Below are positions 18,817 through 28,001 of a stretch of DNA of 64,000 nucleotides, one piece after another. A program made the position numbers and the translations under genes. Below the pieces are notes generated by a model. That model saw only the letters and a program-made list of their open reading frames with translations, was not told the DNA's origin and did not search any database. Origin of the DNA: JAABSQ01 sp964573705 (GTDB lineage Bacteria; Desulfobacterota; Desulfobacteria; Desulfobacterales; Desulfococcaceae); the NCBI GenBank assembly GCA_964573705.1, contig CAZNLT010000003.1, positions 9,653 through 73,652 of the forward strand, given 5' to 3'. Positions within the stretch are counted from its first letter, which is position 1, and each line of letters starts with the position of its first letter.

Positions 18817-20122
18817 GGCGATTGAATCTCTCCTGGAGGAGCGAATCGGTCTGGCGGCGGACACTGTCGGGCCCGAATCCATTCACCGTACCGTGCTTCG
18901 CCGAACCGCCGCCCTCAACCTTCCGGGTATAGGGGCCTATCTGGAATGCCTCCATCGCCACCCCGATGAATGGGAGGCCCTGGTCGAACAGGTGGTGGTC
19001 CCGGAGACCTGGTTTTTCAGAAATCCGGAGGCGTTTGTCCTGTTGAGGCAATACCTGATCTGCGAATGGCTTCCCGCAAACCCGAATGTTCAGCTTCGCA
19101 TTTTGAGCATTCCCTGCTCCACCGGTGAAGAGCCCTATTCCATCGCCATCACCCTGAAGGACACGGGCCTTGCCCAGGATCGGGTTCGAATCGATGCCGT
19201 CGATATCAGCGCCCAGGCCTTGAAAACCGCCAGAAAAGGCGTCTATCCGGCGGGCTCCTTTCGCGGAAAGGCGCTTGCGTTTCGGGATGCCCATTTCACC
19301 CCTCGGAATAACGGGTTTCAAATCCACCCTTCCTTTCAAACCGGTTTGAGATTTCTTCAGGCAAACCTGCTGGCGGATGATTTTCTGACCCATGAATCGC
19401 CCTACGACATCATTTTCTGCCGAAACCTGCTGATCTACCTCGGAGACCGAGCCAAACAGCGGGTGGTTCAGGCGATCAAACGGCTTCTGGCCCCGTCCGG
19501 CCTTCTCTTTTTAGGCCATGCCGAACAGGGTCCGTTCCGGAATGACGGATTTGTCTGGCTTCCGGATACCCGGGCCTTCGCCTGCAAACGGTCCGAAACC
19601 TGCCCGGAATCGAATTCCGCTCCTCCTTTTTCGGACCCGCCGCCGACGGATATCGAGGCCAGCGGACCGCTCTCCACCGAGTCTCCGCCGGTGTTGTTGA
19701 AACGAGCGCCCCAAGCACCGGTGGAAAAGATGCCGCCCCCCGACCCCGCGCCGGAGGAAACTTCAGGCCATTCCTCCGCACCCGTGCCCGATTCAACCAC
19801 GGCCGACAACGCCGACCTGTTCGAAGCCGCACGGGCAAAAGCCGACCGGGGGGAGATCCCGGAGGCCCTGGATCTCTGCCGGCGGTTTCTGGAGGTCGAC
19901 CCCACCCATGTGGAGGCCCATTTTCTGATGGGTATGATTCAGCAGGCCATGGGCGACATCCTTCAATCCGAAAAATGGCTGAACCGGACCATCTATCTCG
20001 ACCCGGACCATCTGGCGGCCATGGACCTTCTCACCATCATCGCGGAACAGGGGGGTGATGGTGAGCGGGCCGATCGACTTCGGCGGCGGGCCGATCGCAT
20101 CCGCCGTCGGCGGGAGGACTGA
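18806..20122 (+). CDS. cheR: CheR-type chemoreceptor methyltransferase with C-terminal TPR region
   Basis: The protein is 438 residues. The first ~265 are the CheR all-alpha and SAM-dependent methyltransferase domains: ETWFFRNPEAF, the SAM site PCSTGEEPYSIAI, and DIIFCRNLLIYLGDRAKQR. A proline- and serine-rich linker (~270-330) leads to TPR-like helices (~330-430: ARAKADRGEIPEALDLCRRF, HFLMGMIQQAMGD). CheR-TPR proteins are typical of alternative, non-flagellar chemosensory pathways. It methylates receptor glutamates using S-adenosylmethionine. It overlaps both neighbours. Confidence 0.9.
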   Translation: MPFEAIESLLEERIGLAADTVGPESIHRTVLRRTAALNLPGIGAYLECLHRHPDEWEALVEQVVVPETWFFRNPEAFVLLRQYLICEWLPANPNVQLRILSIPCSTGEEPYSIAITLKDTGLAQDRVRIDAVDISAQALKTARKGVYPAGSFRGKALAFRDAHFTPRNNGFQIHPSFQTGLRFLQANLLADDFLTHESPYDIIFCRNLLIYLGDRAKQRVVQAIKRLLAPSGLLFLGHAEQGPFRNDGFVWLPDTRAFACKRSETCPESNSAPPFSDPPPTDIEASGPLSTESPPVLLKRAPQAPVEKMPPPDPAPEETSGHSSAPVPDSTTADNADLFEAARAKADRGEIPEALDLCRRFLEVDPTHVEAHFLMGMIQQAMGDILQSEKWLNRTIYLDPDHLAAMDLLTIIAEQGGDGERADRLRRRADRIRRRRED

Positions 20123-20799
20123 TGGCGGACACCGACATCGTCGCCAAACGGGAAAACTGCTGGAAGCGGATCGGGGTATTCAGCCCCGGAAACGCGGTCT
20201 GCCCCGAACTGGAACGGGTGATCCACTGCCGGAACTGCGAGGTCTATACCCGAAACGGACGGGAACTCCTGGAGCGGGATATTCCCGCCGATTATCGGGA
20301 TGAGTGGACCGAAGCGATGGCCGAAAAAAAGATCGAGGAGGACCCCGGCACCTTCTCGGTGATCATTTTTCGAATCGGACGGGAATGGCTGGCCCTGCCC
20401 ACCCGGCTTCTGGCCGAGGTGATCCACGCCGAGCGGTTTCACACCCTGCCCCACCGGAAAAGCCCGGTCCTGTTGGGCATCGTCCATGTCCACGGAGAGA
20501 TTCAGCTGTGCGTCTCTTTTCACCGGCTTCTGGAAATCGACTCCCGCGGCGACGAAGCCGACCCGCACACCCATAAACGAATGATCGTTCTGGATCGAGA
20601 CGGCGAAAAATGGGTCTTTCCGGTGAACGATATTCTGGGCATCTTCCGGGTGGATCCGAGCCAGTTTCAGAATGTACCGGTCACGGTGGCGATGGCCCAA
20701 TCGGCCTTCACCCAGGACATATTCCGCTGGAAGGAGATGAATGTGGCCCTTTTGGATGCCGAACTCCTCTTTTTTCACCTCTCGAGGAATGTACAATGA
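20122..20799 (+). CDS. cheW: CheW-domain protein with N-terminal cysteine motif (second copy)
   Basis: This 225-residue protein has a CheW domain (~residues 70-220, e.g. FSVIIFRIGREWLALPTRLL and VHVHGEIQLCVSFHRLL) behind a ~65-residue extension. The extension contains ENCWKRIGVFSPGNAVCPEL and VIHCRNCEVY: four cysteines arranged as a possible metal or redox site. The start overlaps the cheR stop by one base (TGATG) and the stop overlaps the cheA start (ATGA). I infer that this CheW is the coupling protein that adds a sensory input; that role has not been shown. Confidence 0.88.
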   Translation: MADTDIVAKRENCWKRIGVFSPGNAVCPELERVIHCRNCEVYTRNGRELLERDIPADYRDEWTEAMAEKKIEEDPGTFSVIIFRIGREWLALPTRLLAEVIHAERFHTLPHRKSPVLLGIVHVHGEIQLCVSFHRLLEIDSRGDEADPHTHKRMIVLDRDGEKWVFPVNDILGIFRVDPSQFQNVPVTVAMAQSAFTQDIFRWKEMNVALLDAELLFFHLSRNVQ

Positions 20800-23279
20800 G
20801 CAAAGATATCGAGGGGCGGCATACGCCGGCGGAGGACGACATGCTGGAGCTTTTTCAGACGGAGGTGGAGACCCACGCGGTCACCCTGAACGAGGGGCTT
20901 CTCGCACTGGAAAACGACCCTTCTGATTTCGCCGCCATCGAATCCCTGATGCGCGCGGCCCACTCCATCAAGGGCGGGGCCCGAATCGTGGATCTGGATA
21001 CGGCGGTTCGAATCGCCCACACCCTGGAGGACTGTTTCGTCACCATTCAGAGAAAACGGATGCCGCTTTCCCCCGAGCACATCGACGTGCTGCTCAAGTC
21101 GGTGGACGCCCTGATTCAGGTCGCTGAAGCCGGCGAAGCGGCGGTCGGAGATTCACCCCGAATCGATCGGCTGATCGCCGCCATTACCGCCGTCACCGCC
21201 CCCGACACGAACCCTGAAACGGATTCGGCTGCTCCGGAATCCGCTGTCAACCCGATCTTCGAGCGCTCCGAACCCGCCGCCCGGGCCAATCCGGCCCCGG
21301 CGGGGGATACAGCCGATGCCGGGGATCTCACAGGCAACGGCGATGCCGCCGTCGAGCCGGATGGACCCGACGACGCAAAAGCCGCAAAGAAACCAGATGA
21401 AAGCGATCTTGTCGAAGCGCCGATCCGAGACAGATCCAGTGAAAAGGGGCGCATGGTCCGGGTGACCGCCGGCAAGATCGAACGTCTCATGGGGCTGGCC
21501 GGAGAGGTCGTGGTGGCCGCCCGGGGATTGCCCTTGTTCCAGGATGAACTGATGGCGCTGAAACGCGGCCATTCCGAAATGGCCCGCACACTGGAAGAGC
21601 TTCAACGGCTGATTTCCCGTGAAAACGGGGATGAACGGCTTCAGGAGCTGACCCTTCAGTCCCGGGAAAAACTTAAAGGCTGCACCCGCCTTCTGAATGA
21701 ACAGGTCAATACCCTGGACATGTACACCAGCATGAGCGCCCGCCTTTCGGACCGGCTCTATCACGAGGTGGTCGGGGTGCGGATGTGCCCCTTTGCCGAC
21801 GGCATTCGGGGGTATCCCCGGTTGGTCCGGGATCTGGCCCGGGAACTGGGAAAGAAGGCCCGGCTCCAGGTATTCGGGGAGTCCACCGATGTCGACCGGG
21901 ACATTCTGGAAAAGCTGGACGCCCCTCTCAATCACCTGCTCCGCAACGCGGTGGACCACGGCATCGAATCCCCGGCTCAACGGTCGGCCGCCGGCAAACC
22001 GGAAACCGGTGTCATTCGGCTGGAGGCGGTTCACCGGGCCGGAATGCTGATGATCACCGTCTCCGACGACGGACGGGGCATTCACCCGGAGGACCTGCGG
22101 CAGCGGATTCAGGACCAGCGGATGGCCCAGCCCGACATCCTGGGTCGGTTGTCCGAAGCGGAGCTGATGGAGTTTCTGTTTCTTCCGGGCTTTTCCACCG
22201 CCGATGAAATCACCGAAATTTCAGGACGCGGGGTGGGGCTGGATGTGGTCCACAGCGCGGTTCACGAGGTGGGCGGGTTGGTGCGGACCCTGTCCGATCC
22301 CGGCAGAGGGCTCACTTTTCAACTGGAGCTTCCCCTCACCCTGTCGGTGATCCGCACCTTTCTGGTGGAAATCGCCGAAGAGCCCTACGCCTTTCCCCTG
22401 GCCCGCATCGACCGATGCCTCAAACTGGGAGAGGCCGACATCGATATCGTGGAAGATCGGCAGTATTTTCGTTTGGATGACCAAAACATCGCCCTGGTGG
22501 ATATCCACGAGGTGCTGGATTTACAAAAACCGGCGGCCGCCCGGGAAGTCTTCAACGTGGTGGTGATCAGCGACAGGAACCACGCCTATGGCCTGGTGGT
22601 GGACCGCTTTCTCGGAGAAAGCGAACTGGTGGTCCGGCCCCTGGACCCCCGGTTGGGCAAAATTCCGGATATCAATGCGGCGGCCACCATGATGGACGGC
22701 TCCCCGGTCCTGATCTTCGATGTGGAAGACCTGGTCCACTCCATTGGAAAGCGGCTTTCCGGGCAGCGGCGGCTGGGCAAACTCTCGGCAGGAGAGGCCC
22801 CGGAATCGGCTCCCCCTTCCCGGCGGATTCTGGTGGTGGAAGATTCCTTCATCGTTCGGGAGAAAGAACGGAAGCTGCTGGAAAACCGAGGATACGAGGT
22901 GGACACCGCCGTAGACGGCATGGACGGTTGGAACCACCTGCGTACCGAATCCTACGACATGGTGGTCACCGACATCGACATGCCCCGAATGAACGGATTC
23001 CAGTTGATTCGGAATATCAAGGCGCATACCGAACTCAAATTCCTGCCGGTGATCGTGGTCTCCTACAAGGCCTCCGAAGAAGATCGCCTGCAGGGACTTC
23101 GGTGCGGCGCCGATTACTACCTGACCAAAACCGACTTCAACGACCACAAGCTGATCGAGGCGGTGGCCGATCTCATCGGCGAACCCGACGCAGACAGGGG
23201 CTCGGGAGCGCAACACCCGAAGAACAAGATTGTAAGCCTGGAGGATAAACGAAAGCGAACCCCACGGAGAAACGGATAA
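20796..23279 (+). CDS. cheA: CheA histidine kinase with C-terminal receiver domain
   Basis: The protein is 827 residues. In order: a histidine phosphotransfer domain with H56 in AAHSIKGGARIVDL; an acidic, alanine-rich linker (~125-215) in place of a P2 domain; dimerisation and ATPase domains with N box HLLRNAVDHGIESPA (~378-392) and SDDGRGI; and a CheW-like regulatory domain. A complete receiver closes the protein, with phosphoacceptor Asp in VVTDIDMPRMNGF (~725) and a conserved Lys in YYLTKTDF. The lack of P2 plus the attached receiver is typical of alternative chemosensory pathways. The upstream in-frame stretch is cheW in another frame; this ATG overlaps the cheW stop. Confidence 0.92.
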   Translation: MSKDIEGRHTPAEDDMLELFQTEVETHAVTLNEGLLALENDPSDFAAIESLMRAAHSIKGGARIVDLDTAVRIAHTLEDCFVTIQRKRMPLSPEHIDVLLKSVDALIQVAEAGEAAVGDSPRIDRLIAAITAVTAPDTNPETDSAAPESAVNPIFERSEPAARANPAPAGDTADAGDLTGNGDAAVEPDGPDDAKAAKKPDESDLVEAPIRDRSSEKGRMVRVTAGKIERLMGLAGEVVVAARGLPLFQDELMALKRGHSEMARTLEELQRLISRENGDERLQELTLQSREKLKGCTRLLNEQVNTLDMYTSMSARLSDRLYHEVVGVRMCPFADGIRGYPRLVRDLARELGKKARLQVFGESTDVDRDILEKLDAPLNHLLRNAVDHGIESPAQRSAAGKPETGVIRLEAVHRAGMLMITVSDDGRGIHPEDLRQRIQDQRMAQPDILGRLSEAELMEFLFLPGFSTADEITEISGRGVGLDVVHSAVHEVGGLVRTLSDPGRGLTFQLELPLTLSVIRTFLVEIAEEPYAFPLARIDRCLKLGEADIDIVEDRQYFRLDDQNIALVDIHEVLDLQKPAAAREVFNVVVISDRNHAYGLVVDRFLGESELVVRPLDPRLGKIPDINAAATMMDGSPVLIFDVEDLVHSIGKRLSGQRRLGKLSAGEAPESAPPSRRILVVEDSFIVREKERKLLENRGYEVDTAVDGMDGWNHLRTESYDMVVTDIDMPRMNGFQLIRNIKAHTELKFLPVIVVSYKASEEDRLQGLRCGADYYLTKTDFNDHKLIEAVADLIGEPDADRGSGAQHPKNKIVSLEDKRKRTPRRNG

Positions 23280-23283
23280 AAAG

Positions 23284-25422
23284 ATGAATCTAACCATCAA
23301 GAAACTGCTGATCAGTCTGGTCCTCTTCGGGGTGGCGGTGGTGGTCGCTTTGGCCGCCGCCGGCCAATACTCCAACAACCAACTGGTGCAAAGCCAGGCC
23401 CGGCTCACCGGAATCGTTCTGCCTCTGGAGACGGCGAATCAGAAAATACGGGTGGCCATGGCCGCCTTCATCGAGCGGCAGGCCCAGATCCGGAATGCGG
23501 AATCCAAGGCCGAACTGGCGCCGCTGACCAAACGCACCCCCTTGGAAGGCGCCTTTGAAGAAAGCCTCGATCGGTTGAGGACGCTGGCCTCAGACCGGGC
23601 CGAGACGGCGCCTCAGATCGACCGGTTGACCAGTATCTACAACACCTTTCTCAACACCGATGCCGCGGTTTTCGCATCCATGCAGACCGGGTTGGATCTG
23701 GAGTCCCGCATCGATCAACTCATCGATTCCCTCGATTCGGTCAGCACCACACTTCAAAAGGATGCCCAGGCGATTTTCAACCGAATCAATTTCGCGGCCA
23801 TGCGGGAAAAAATCGCCTTGCGGGAGTATATGGCCACCGACGAGAAGACCGAGGAGCTTCAGGCGGCGGTGCGGGACCTTCTCAAAGGCGATTTGACCCA
23901 GCTTCAAAAGGCCTGCAACGACCTGCGACTGGCGGCGGCCAATCTCAGCACCCACGGCCGTCAGATTCTGCTGGCCGAGAACAAGAGCCGGATCGAACAG
24001 ATTCAAAAAGCGGCGATACCGGAAGCCGCCGCCGCAGCCCGGACCGCCTTGGGGATTCTCAAAGAAGGGGTGGCGAAATCCGAGGAGTTGTCGGCCCTGG
24101 CCCGGGCCATTGAAAAGAACCTCGCCCTGCTGCTGGAGATTCTTCAGGAGATTCACGACACCCGCATCCGCTGGATCGAGAACCAGATCCATATGGCGGG
24201 CCTGCAGGCGGTCATGAAACAGAACACCGCCGCCATGACCGACAGCCTGGAAGGGATCCAGGCCCTGGCCGGGAATCTGCGGGCCGCCGCCGAAGAGGAA
24301 GCGATTCGGGTGCGGGATTTCACCCGGCAGTTCGTCTGGATCGCCGGTCTGGTCTCCATTCTTTTCATGATCCTGATCGGCTGGATCATCGGCCGCCGCA
24401 TCATCGTCCCCCTGGACAAGGCGGTGGCCTTTGCGGAGGACATCTCCCGAGGGGACCTGACCGCCAAAATCCAGCTGGACCGGAGTGAACTCCTCACCCG
24501 GTTCCGTCTGGACCGGAACGATGAGATCGGCAACCTGGTGGCCAAGCTGAGCGATATGGTCTATAACCTCAATGCGCTCATCGGACAGGTTCAGAAATCC
24601 TGCATTCAGGTCTCCTCCTCCTCCACCGAGCTGGCCGCCACCTCCAAACAACAGGAGAGCATTATCTCCAATCAGGTAACCTCCACCGATTACGTCATTC
24701 AATCGGTGGCGGAAATCTCCAAGGTGTCGGGGCAGCTGGTGGAGACTATGCAGCAGGTGGCCGCCATGTCCGAAGAGACCGCCGAATTCGCCGCCAGCGG
24801 CCAGACCGACCTGGCCCGCATGAAGGAGGCCATCGTCCATATGGAGGACGCCTCCAAATCGATTTCCGGAAAGCTGGAGGCCATCAACGAAAAGGCCTCC
24901 AACATCACCTCGGTGGTCACCACCATCACCAAGGTGGCGGACCAGACCAACCTGCTCTCCCTCAACGCCGCCATCGAGGCGGAGAAGGCCGGAGAATACG
25001 GCCGGGGCTTTACGGTGGTGGCCCGGGAGATCCGCCGACTGGCCGACCAGACCGCAGTGGCCACCCTGGACATCGAACAGATGGTCCAGGACATGCAGTC
25101 GGCGGTCTCGGCTGGGGTGATGGAGATGGATGCCTTTATTAAAGAGGTCCAGCGAAGCGCCGAGGACGTCACCCGCATCAGCGGGCAGCTCACCCGGATC
25201 ATCGAACAGGTTCAGTCCATTTCGCCCTCCTTTGACAATGTCAACAAGTCGATGCAGTTTCAGTCGGAACGGGCTCGAAAGATCGACGGGGCCATGGTCA
25301 GCCTGGGGGGTGAAATGAAGCAGACCATGGAATCGCTCAAGGAATCCTTTCTGGCCATCGAACAGCTGAACGAGGCGGCACGAGGGCTTCAGGACGAGAT
25401 CACCCGGTTTAAGGTGGCCTGA
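23284..25422 (+). CDS. methyl-accepting chemotaxis protein
   Basis: This 712-residue receptor has TM1 at the extreme N terminus (LLISLVLFGVAVVVALAA), a ~325-residue helical extracytoplasmic domain, and TM2 at ~354-374 (AGLVSILFMILIGWIIG). HAMP and a long methylation/signalling coiled coil follow. The hairpin tip has TNLLSLNAAIEAEKAGEYGR and GFTVVAREIRRLADQT, differing from the enteric tip at EKAGEY and AREI. There is no C-terminal pentapeptide tether. The extracytoplasmic part resembles a four-helix-bundle sensor; the ligand is unknown. Its tail overlaps cheB by one base. Confidence 0.92.
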   Translation: MNLTIKKLLISLVLFGVAVVVALAAAGQYSNNQLVQSQARLTGIVLPLETANQKIRVAMAAFIERQAQIRNAESKAELAPLTKRTPLEGAFEESLDRLRTLASDRAETAPQIDRLTSIYNTFLNTDAAVFASMQTGLDLESRIDQLIDSLDSVSTTLQKDAQAIFNRINFAAMREKIALREYMATDEKTEELQAAVRDLLKGDLTQLQKACNDLRLAAANLSTHGRQILLAENKSRIEQIQKAAIPEAAAAARTALGILKEGVAKSEELSALARAIEKNLALLLEILQEIHDTRIRWIENQIHMAGLQAVMKQNTAAMTDSLEGIQALAGNLRAAAEEEAIRVRDFTRQFVWIAGLVSILFMILIGWIIGRRIIVPLDKAVAFAEDISRGDLTAKIQLDRSELLTRFRLDRNDEIGNLVAKLSDMVYNLNALIGQVQKSCIQVSSSSTELAATSKQQESIISNQVTSTDYVIQSVAEISKVSGQLVETMQQVAAMSEETAEFAASGQTDLARMKEAIVHMEDASKSISGKLEAINEKASNITSVVTTITKVADQTNLLSLNAAIEAEKAGEYGRGFTVVAREIRRLADQTAVATLDIEQMVQDMQSAVSAGVMEMDAFIKEVQRSAEDVTRISGQLTRIIEQVQSISPSFDNVNKSMQFQSERARKIDGAMVSLGGEMKQTMESLKESFLAIEQLNEAARGLQDEITRFKVA

Positions 25423-26471
25423 TGCGGATCGCCGTCGTCCACGACCGGGATCGGGTCCAAAAAGAGATAGAAAAAGTTATCCGGAATCTCCCGAACCATG
25501 AGATCGCCTGGACGGCCCGAACCGGAACGGAGGCGATGAACCGGTTCTCGAGGGACCTTCCCGGCCTGATCCTGATAAAACTGGTCCTGCCGGACATGAG
25601 CGGGGTGGAGGTCACCCGCCGGATCATGGAAAAATCGCCCTGCGCCATCCTCCTCATCACCCATCAGGTGGAGGACCACACCTCCGAAATCTTCGACGCC
25701 ATGAGCCACGGGGCCCTGGATGTGATCCATCTTCCTTTTTCCGCCTCGAATGGAACAGATGAGACGATCGACCCCGTTCAGGCTCGACACCTGCTCCATA
25801 AAAAAATCCAGACGGTGGAAAAACTGAAACAGAACCATATCCCGGTCCGGGTGCGCAAAACCGCATCTCCCCGTCCTCCCCTTGTGGTGATCGGCTCCTC
25901 GGCAGGCGGGCCCAAGGCGCTGGCAGATATCCTCTCCCCGCTTCCGGAAACCCTGGAGGCGACCCTGGTGGTCATTCAACATGTGGACAAAGAATTTTCC
26001 GCCGGGTTTGTCGACTGGCTCGACGCCCAGTGCTCCCTTCGGGTGAAACTGGCGGTGGAGGGGGGGCGGCCTGCAGCCGGTGTGGTGTACGTGGCAGGAA
26101 CCGACGATCATCTGATTCTGACCCCGGATTATACCTTTTCGTACATTCCCGGCGAATCGGATTCACCCTATCACCCGTCGGTGGATGTCTTTTTTAAAAG
26201 CCTGGTCGGCTACTGTCCGGGCAAGCCCGGACCGACGCCCTATCGCCGCATCGGGTGCGTAGGGGTGCTTCTCACCGGTATGGGTCGAGACGGGGCCGAG
26301 GGGCTGTTGACCCTTCACCGGGCCGGGTGGCACACCATCGCCCAGGATGAATCGACCAGCGTCATCTACGGCATGCCCCGAGCGGCCAAGGAAATCGGCG
26401 CGGCGACCGAGGTGCTTCCCATCGACAAAATCGCGCCGGCCATTCTCAAGGCCCTCTCTCGAACCGCCTGA
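25422..26471 (+). CDS. cheB: CheB-type protein-glutamate methylesterase with degenerate receiver
   Basis: The 349-residue length and layout are those of CheB: a receiver-like domain (1-118), a linker, and a methylesterase domain with the catalytic triad intact (Ser in GSSAGGPKAL ~158, His in IQHVDKEFS ~185, Asp in TGMGRDGAEGL ~289). The receiver has lost its chemistry. The strand that should end in the phosphoacceptor reads LILIKLVLPDMSG, with Lys in place of Asp. The first acidic pair is HD in VVHDRD, and the conserved Lys region reads VIHLPFS. It should remove receptor methyl groups without being switched by phosphotransfer from CheA. Confidence 0.88.
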   Translation: MRIAVVHDRDRVQKEIEKVIRNLPNHEIAWTARTGTEAMNRFSRDLPGLILIKLVLPDMSGVEVTRRIMEKSPCAILLITHQVEDHTSEIFDAMSHGALDVIHLPFSASNGTDETIDPVQARHLLHKKIQTVEKLKQNHIPVRVRKTASPRPPLVVIGSSAGGPKALADILSPLPETLEATLVVIQHVDKEFSAGFVDWLDAQCSLRVKLAVEGGRPAAGVVYVAGTDDHLILTPDYTFSYIPGESDSPYHPSVDVFFKSLVGYCPGKPGPTPYRRIGCVGVLLTGMGRDGAEGLLTLHRAGWHTIAQDESTSVIYGMPRAAKEIGAATEVLPIDKIAPAILKALSRTA

Positions 26472-26480
26472 AGGCCCCCC

Positions 26481-28001
26481 ATGGAGCCTGAAAAAAATTT
26501 TACCCTACACCGCATCACCGTGCTATTGGTGGATGATCAGCAGCTGATCGGCGAAACCGTTCGACGCATGCTGATCGGCGAACGGGACATCGACTTTCAT
26601 TACTGTCAGGACCCGACCCGGGCCATCAAAATGGCCAATACGGTGGCCCCTACCGTGATTCTCCAGGACCTGGTCATGCCGGAAATGGACGGGCTTCGAC
26701 TGGTGCGCTATTTTCGGGCCAACCGGAAAACCCGGGAGGTGCCCCTGATCGTGCTCTCCAGCAAGGAAGATCCCGAGATCAAGGCCAAGGCCTTCGGGCT
26801 GGGGGCCAACGACTATATGGTCAAGCTGCCGGACCGGCTGGAGGTAATCGCCCGGATTCGCTACCACTCCAAGGGATACATCAACATGCTGGAAAGGGAT
26901 GAGGCCTATCAGAAACTGGATGAGGCCTATCAGGAGGTCCGAAAAAGCCAGCGGCTGATTCGTCAGACCTTCGGCCGGTATCTTTCCGACGAGGTGGTGG
27001 AGGAGCTTCTGTCTCATGAGGGCGAGGGCGCCCAGCTGGGCGGGGACAAACGGCGGCTTACCATCCTGATGAGCGACCTGAGGGGATTCACCGCCATCAG
27101 CGAACGGCTTCCGGCGGAAAAGGTGCTGGGGATCATCAACATCTATCTCGAAGCCATGATCGAGATCATTCTGAAATACCAGGGGACCATCGACGAGTTC
27201 ATCGGGGATGCCATCCTGGTGATTTTCGGCGCCCCCATTCTGCGGGAAGACGACGCCCGCCGGGCCGTGGCCTGCGCCCTGGAGATGCAGCTGGCCATGG
27301 AGGCGGTGAATGAACGAAACCGGGCCACCGGTTTTCCGGAGGTAGCCCAGGGAATCGGCATCAACACCGGGGATCTGGTGGTGGGCAATATCGGATCGGA
27401 AAAACGCTCCAAATACGGAGTGGTGGGCCAGTGCGTGAACCTGACCTCCCGAATCGAATCCTATACCGTCGGGGGGCAGATCCTTATCTCCGATAGCACC
27501 TGCGAGGCCTGCGGCGATATTCTGCGCATCGACGACCGGTATCGAATCCTGCCCAAGGGGTTTAAAACCCCCGTCAATATCTACGAGATCGGGGGGATCG
27601 GCGGCCGGTACGGGCTCTATCTTTCCGAAAAGACCCCCATCGAGCTGACGCCTCTCACGACCCCGCTGCCGATCCGGTTTACGGCCCTGGAAGGCAAACT
27701 GGCGTGTGAAACCATGCTCGAAGGCGAGGTGGTTCGAACAGGAAAGGATATGGTCGAGGTCCGGTCCGATTCGGCGGTGGAATGGCTCACCGACCTGCGG
27801 ATATCTCTGATCGATTCAGGGGGTCGGGAAATCACCGAGGAGGTGTACGGAAAGGTGATCAAACTCGTCGGGGATGCCCCCCCGGTTTTCCGAATTCGAT
27901 TCACCTCGGTGCCGCCGGAAGCCGACACGTTCCTGAAGGGGCTGATAGAGCCCCCCGGGACCAATGCATTGCCCGATTCGGCGCCGGGAGGGAAGGAATG
28001 A
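26481..28001 (+). CDS. response regulator-nucleotidyl cyclase
   Basis: The protein is 506 residues. The receiver (12-125) is complete: VLLVDDQQ, phosphoacceptor in ILQDLVMPEMDGL, and Lys in NDYMVKLPDRL. A coiled-coil connector with the repeated EAYQ(K/E) heptads leads to a class III adenylate/guanylate cyclase domain (~185-365) with metal Asp in ILMSDLRGFTAIS and EFIGDAILVIFGAP. A C-terminal ~120-residue domain follows, which may be PilZ-like (beta-rich, residues 380-490), though I cannot see the RxxxR motif clearly. It is the likely output of the CheA kinase and couples receptor state to cAMP or cGMP. It overlaps the next gene by 4 bases. Confidence 0.85.
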   Translation: MEPEKNFTLHRITVLLVDDQQLIGETVRRMLIGERDIDFHYCQDPTRAIKMANTVAPTVILQDLVMPEMDGLRLVRYFRANRKTREVPLIVLSSKEDPEIKAKAFGLGANDYMVKLPDRLEVIARIRYHSKGYINMLERDEAYQKLDEAYQEVRKSQRLIRQTFGRYLSDEVVEELLSHEGEGAQLGGDKRRLTILMSDLRGFTAISERLPAEKVLGIINIYLEAMIEIILKYQGTIDEFIGDAILVIFGAPILREDDARRAVACALEMQLAMEAVNERNRATGFPEVAQGIGINTGDLVVGNIGSEKRSKYGVVGQCVNLTSRIESYTVGGQILISDSTCEACGDILRIDDRYRILPKGFKTPVNIYEIGGIGGRYGLYLSEKTPIELTPLTTPLPIRFTALEGKLACETMLEGEVVRTGKDMVEVRSDSAVEWLTDLRISLIDSGGREITEEVYGKVIKLVGDAPPVFRIRFTSVPPEADTFLKGLIEPPGTNALPDSAPGGKE

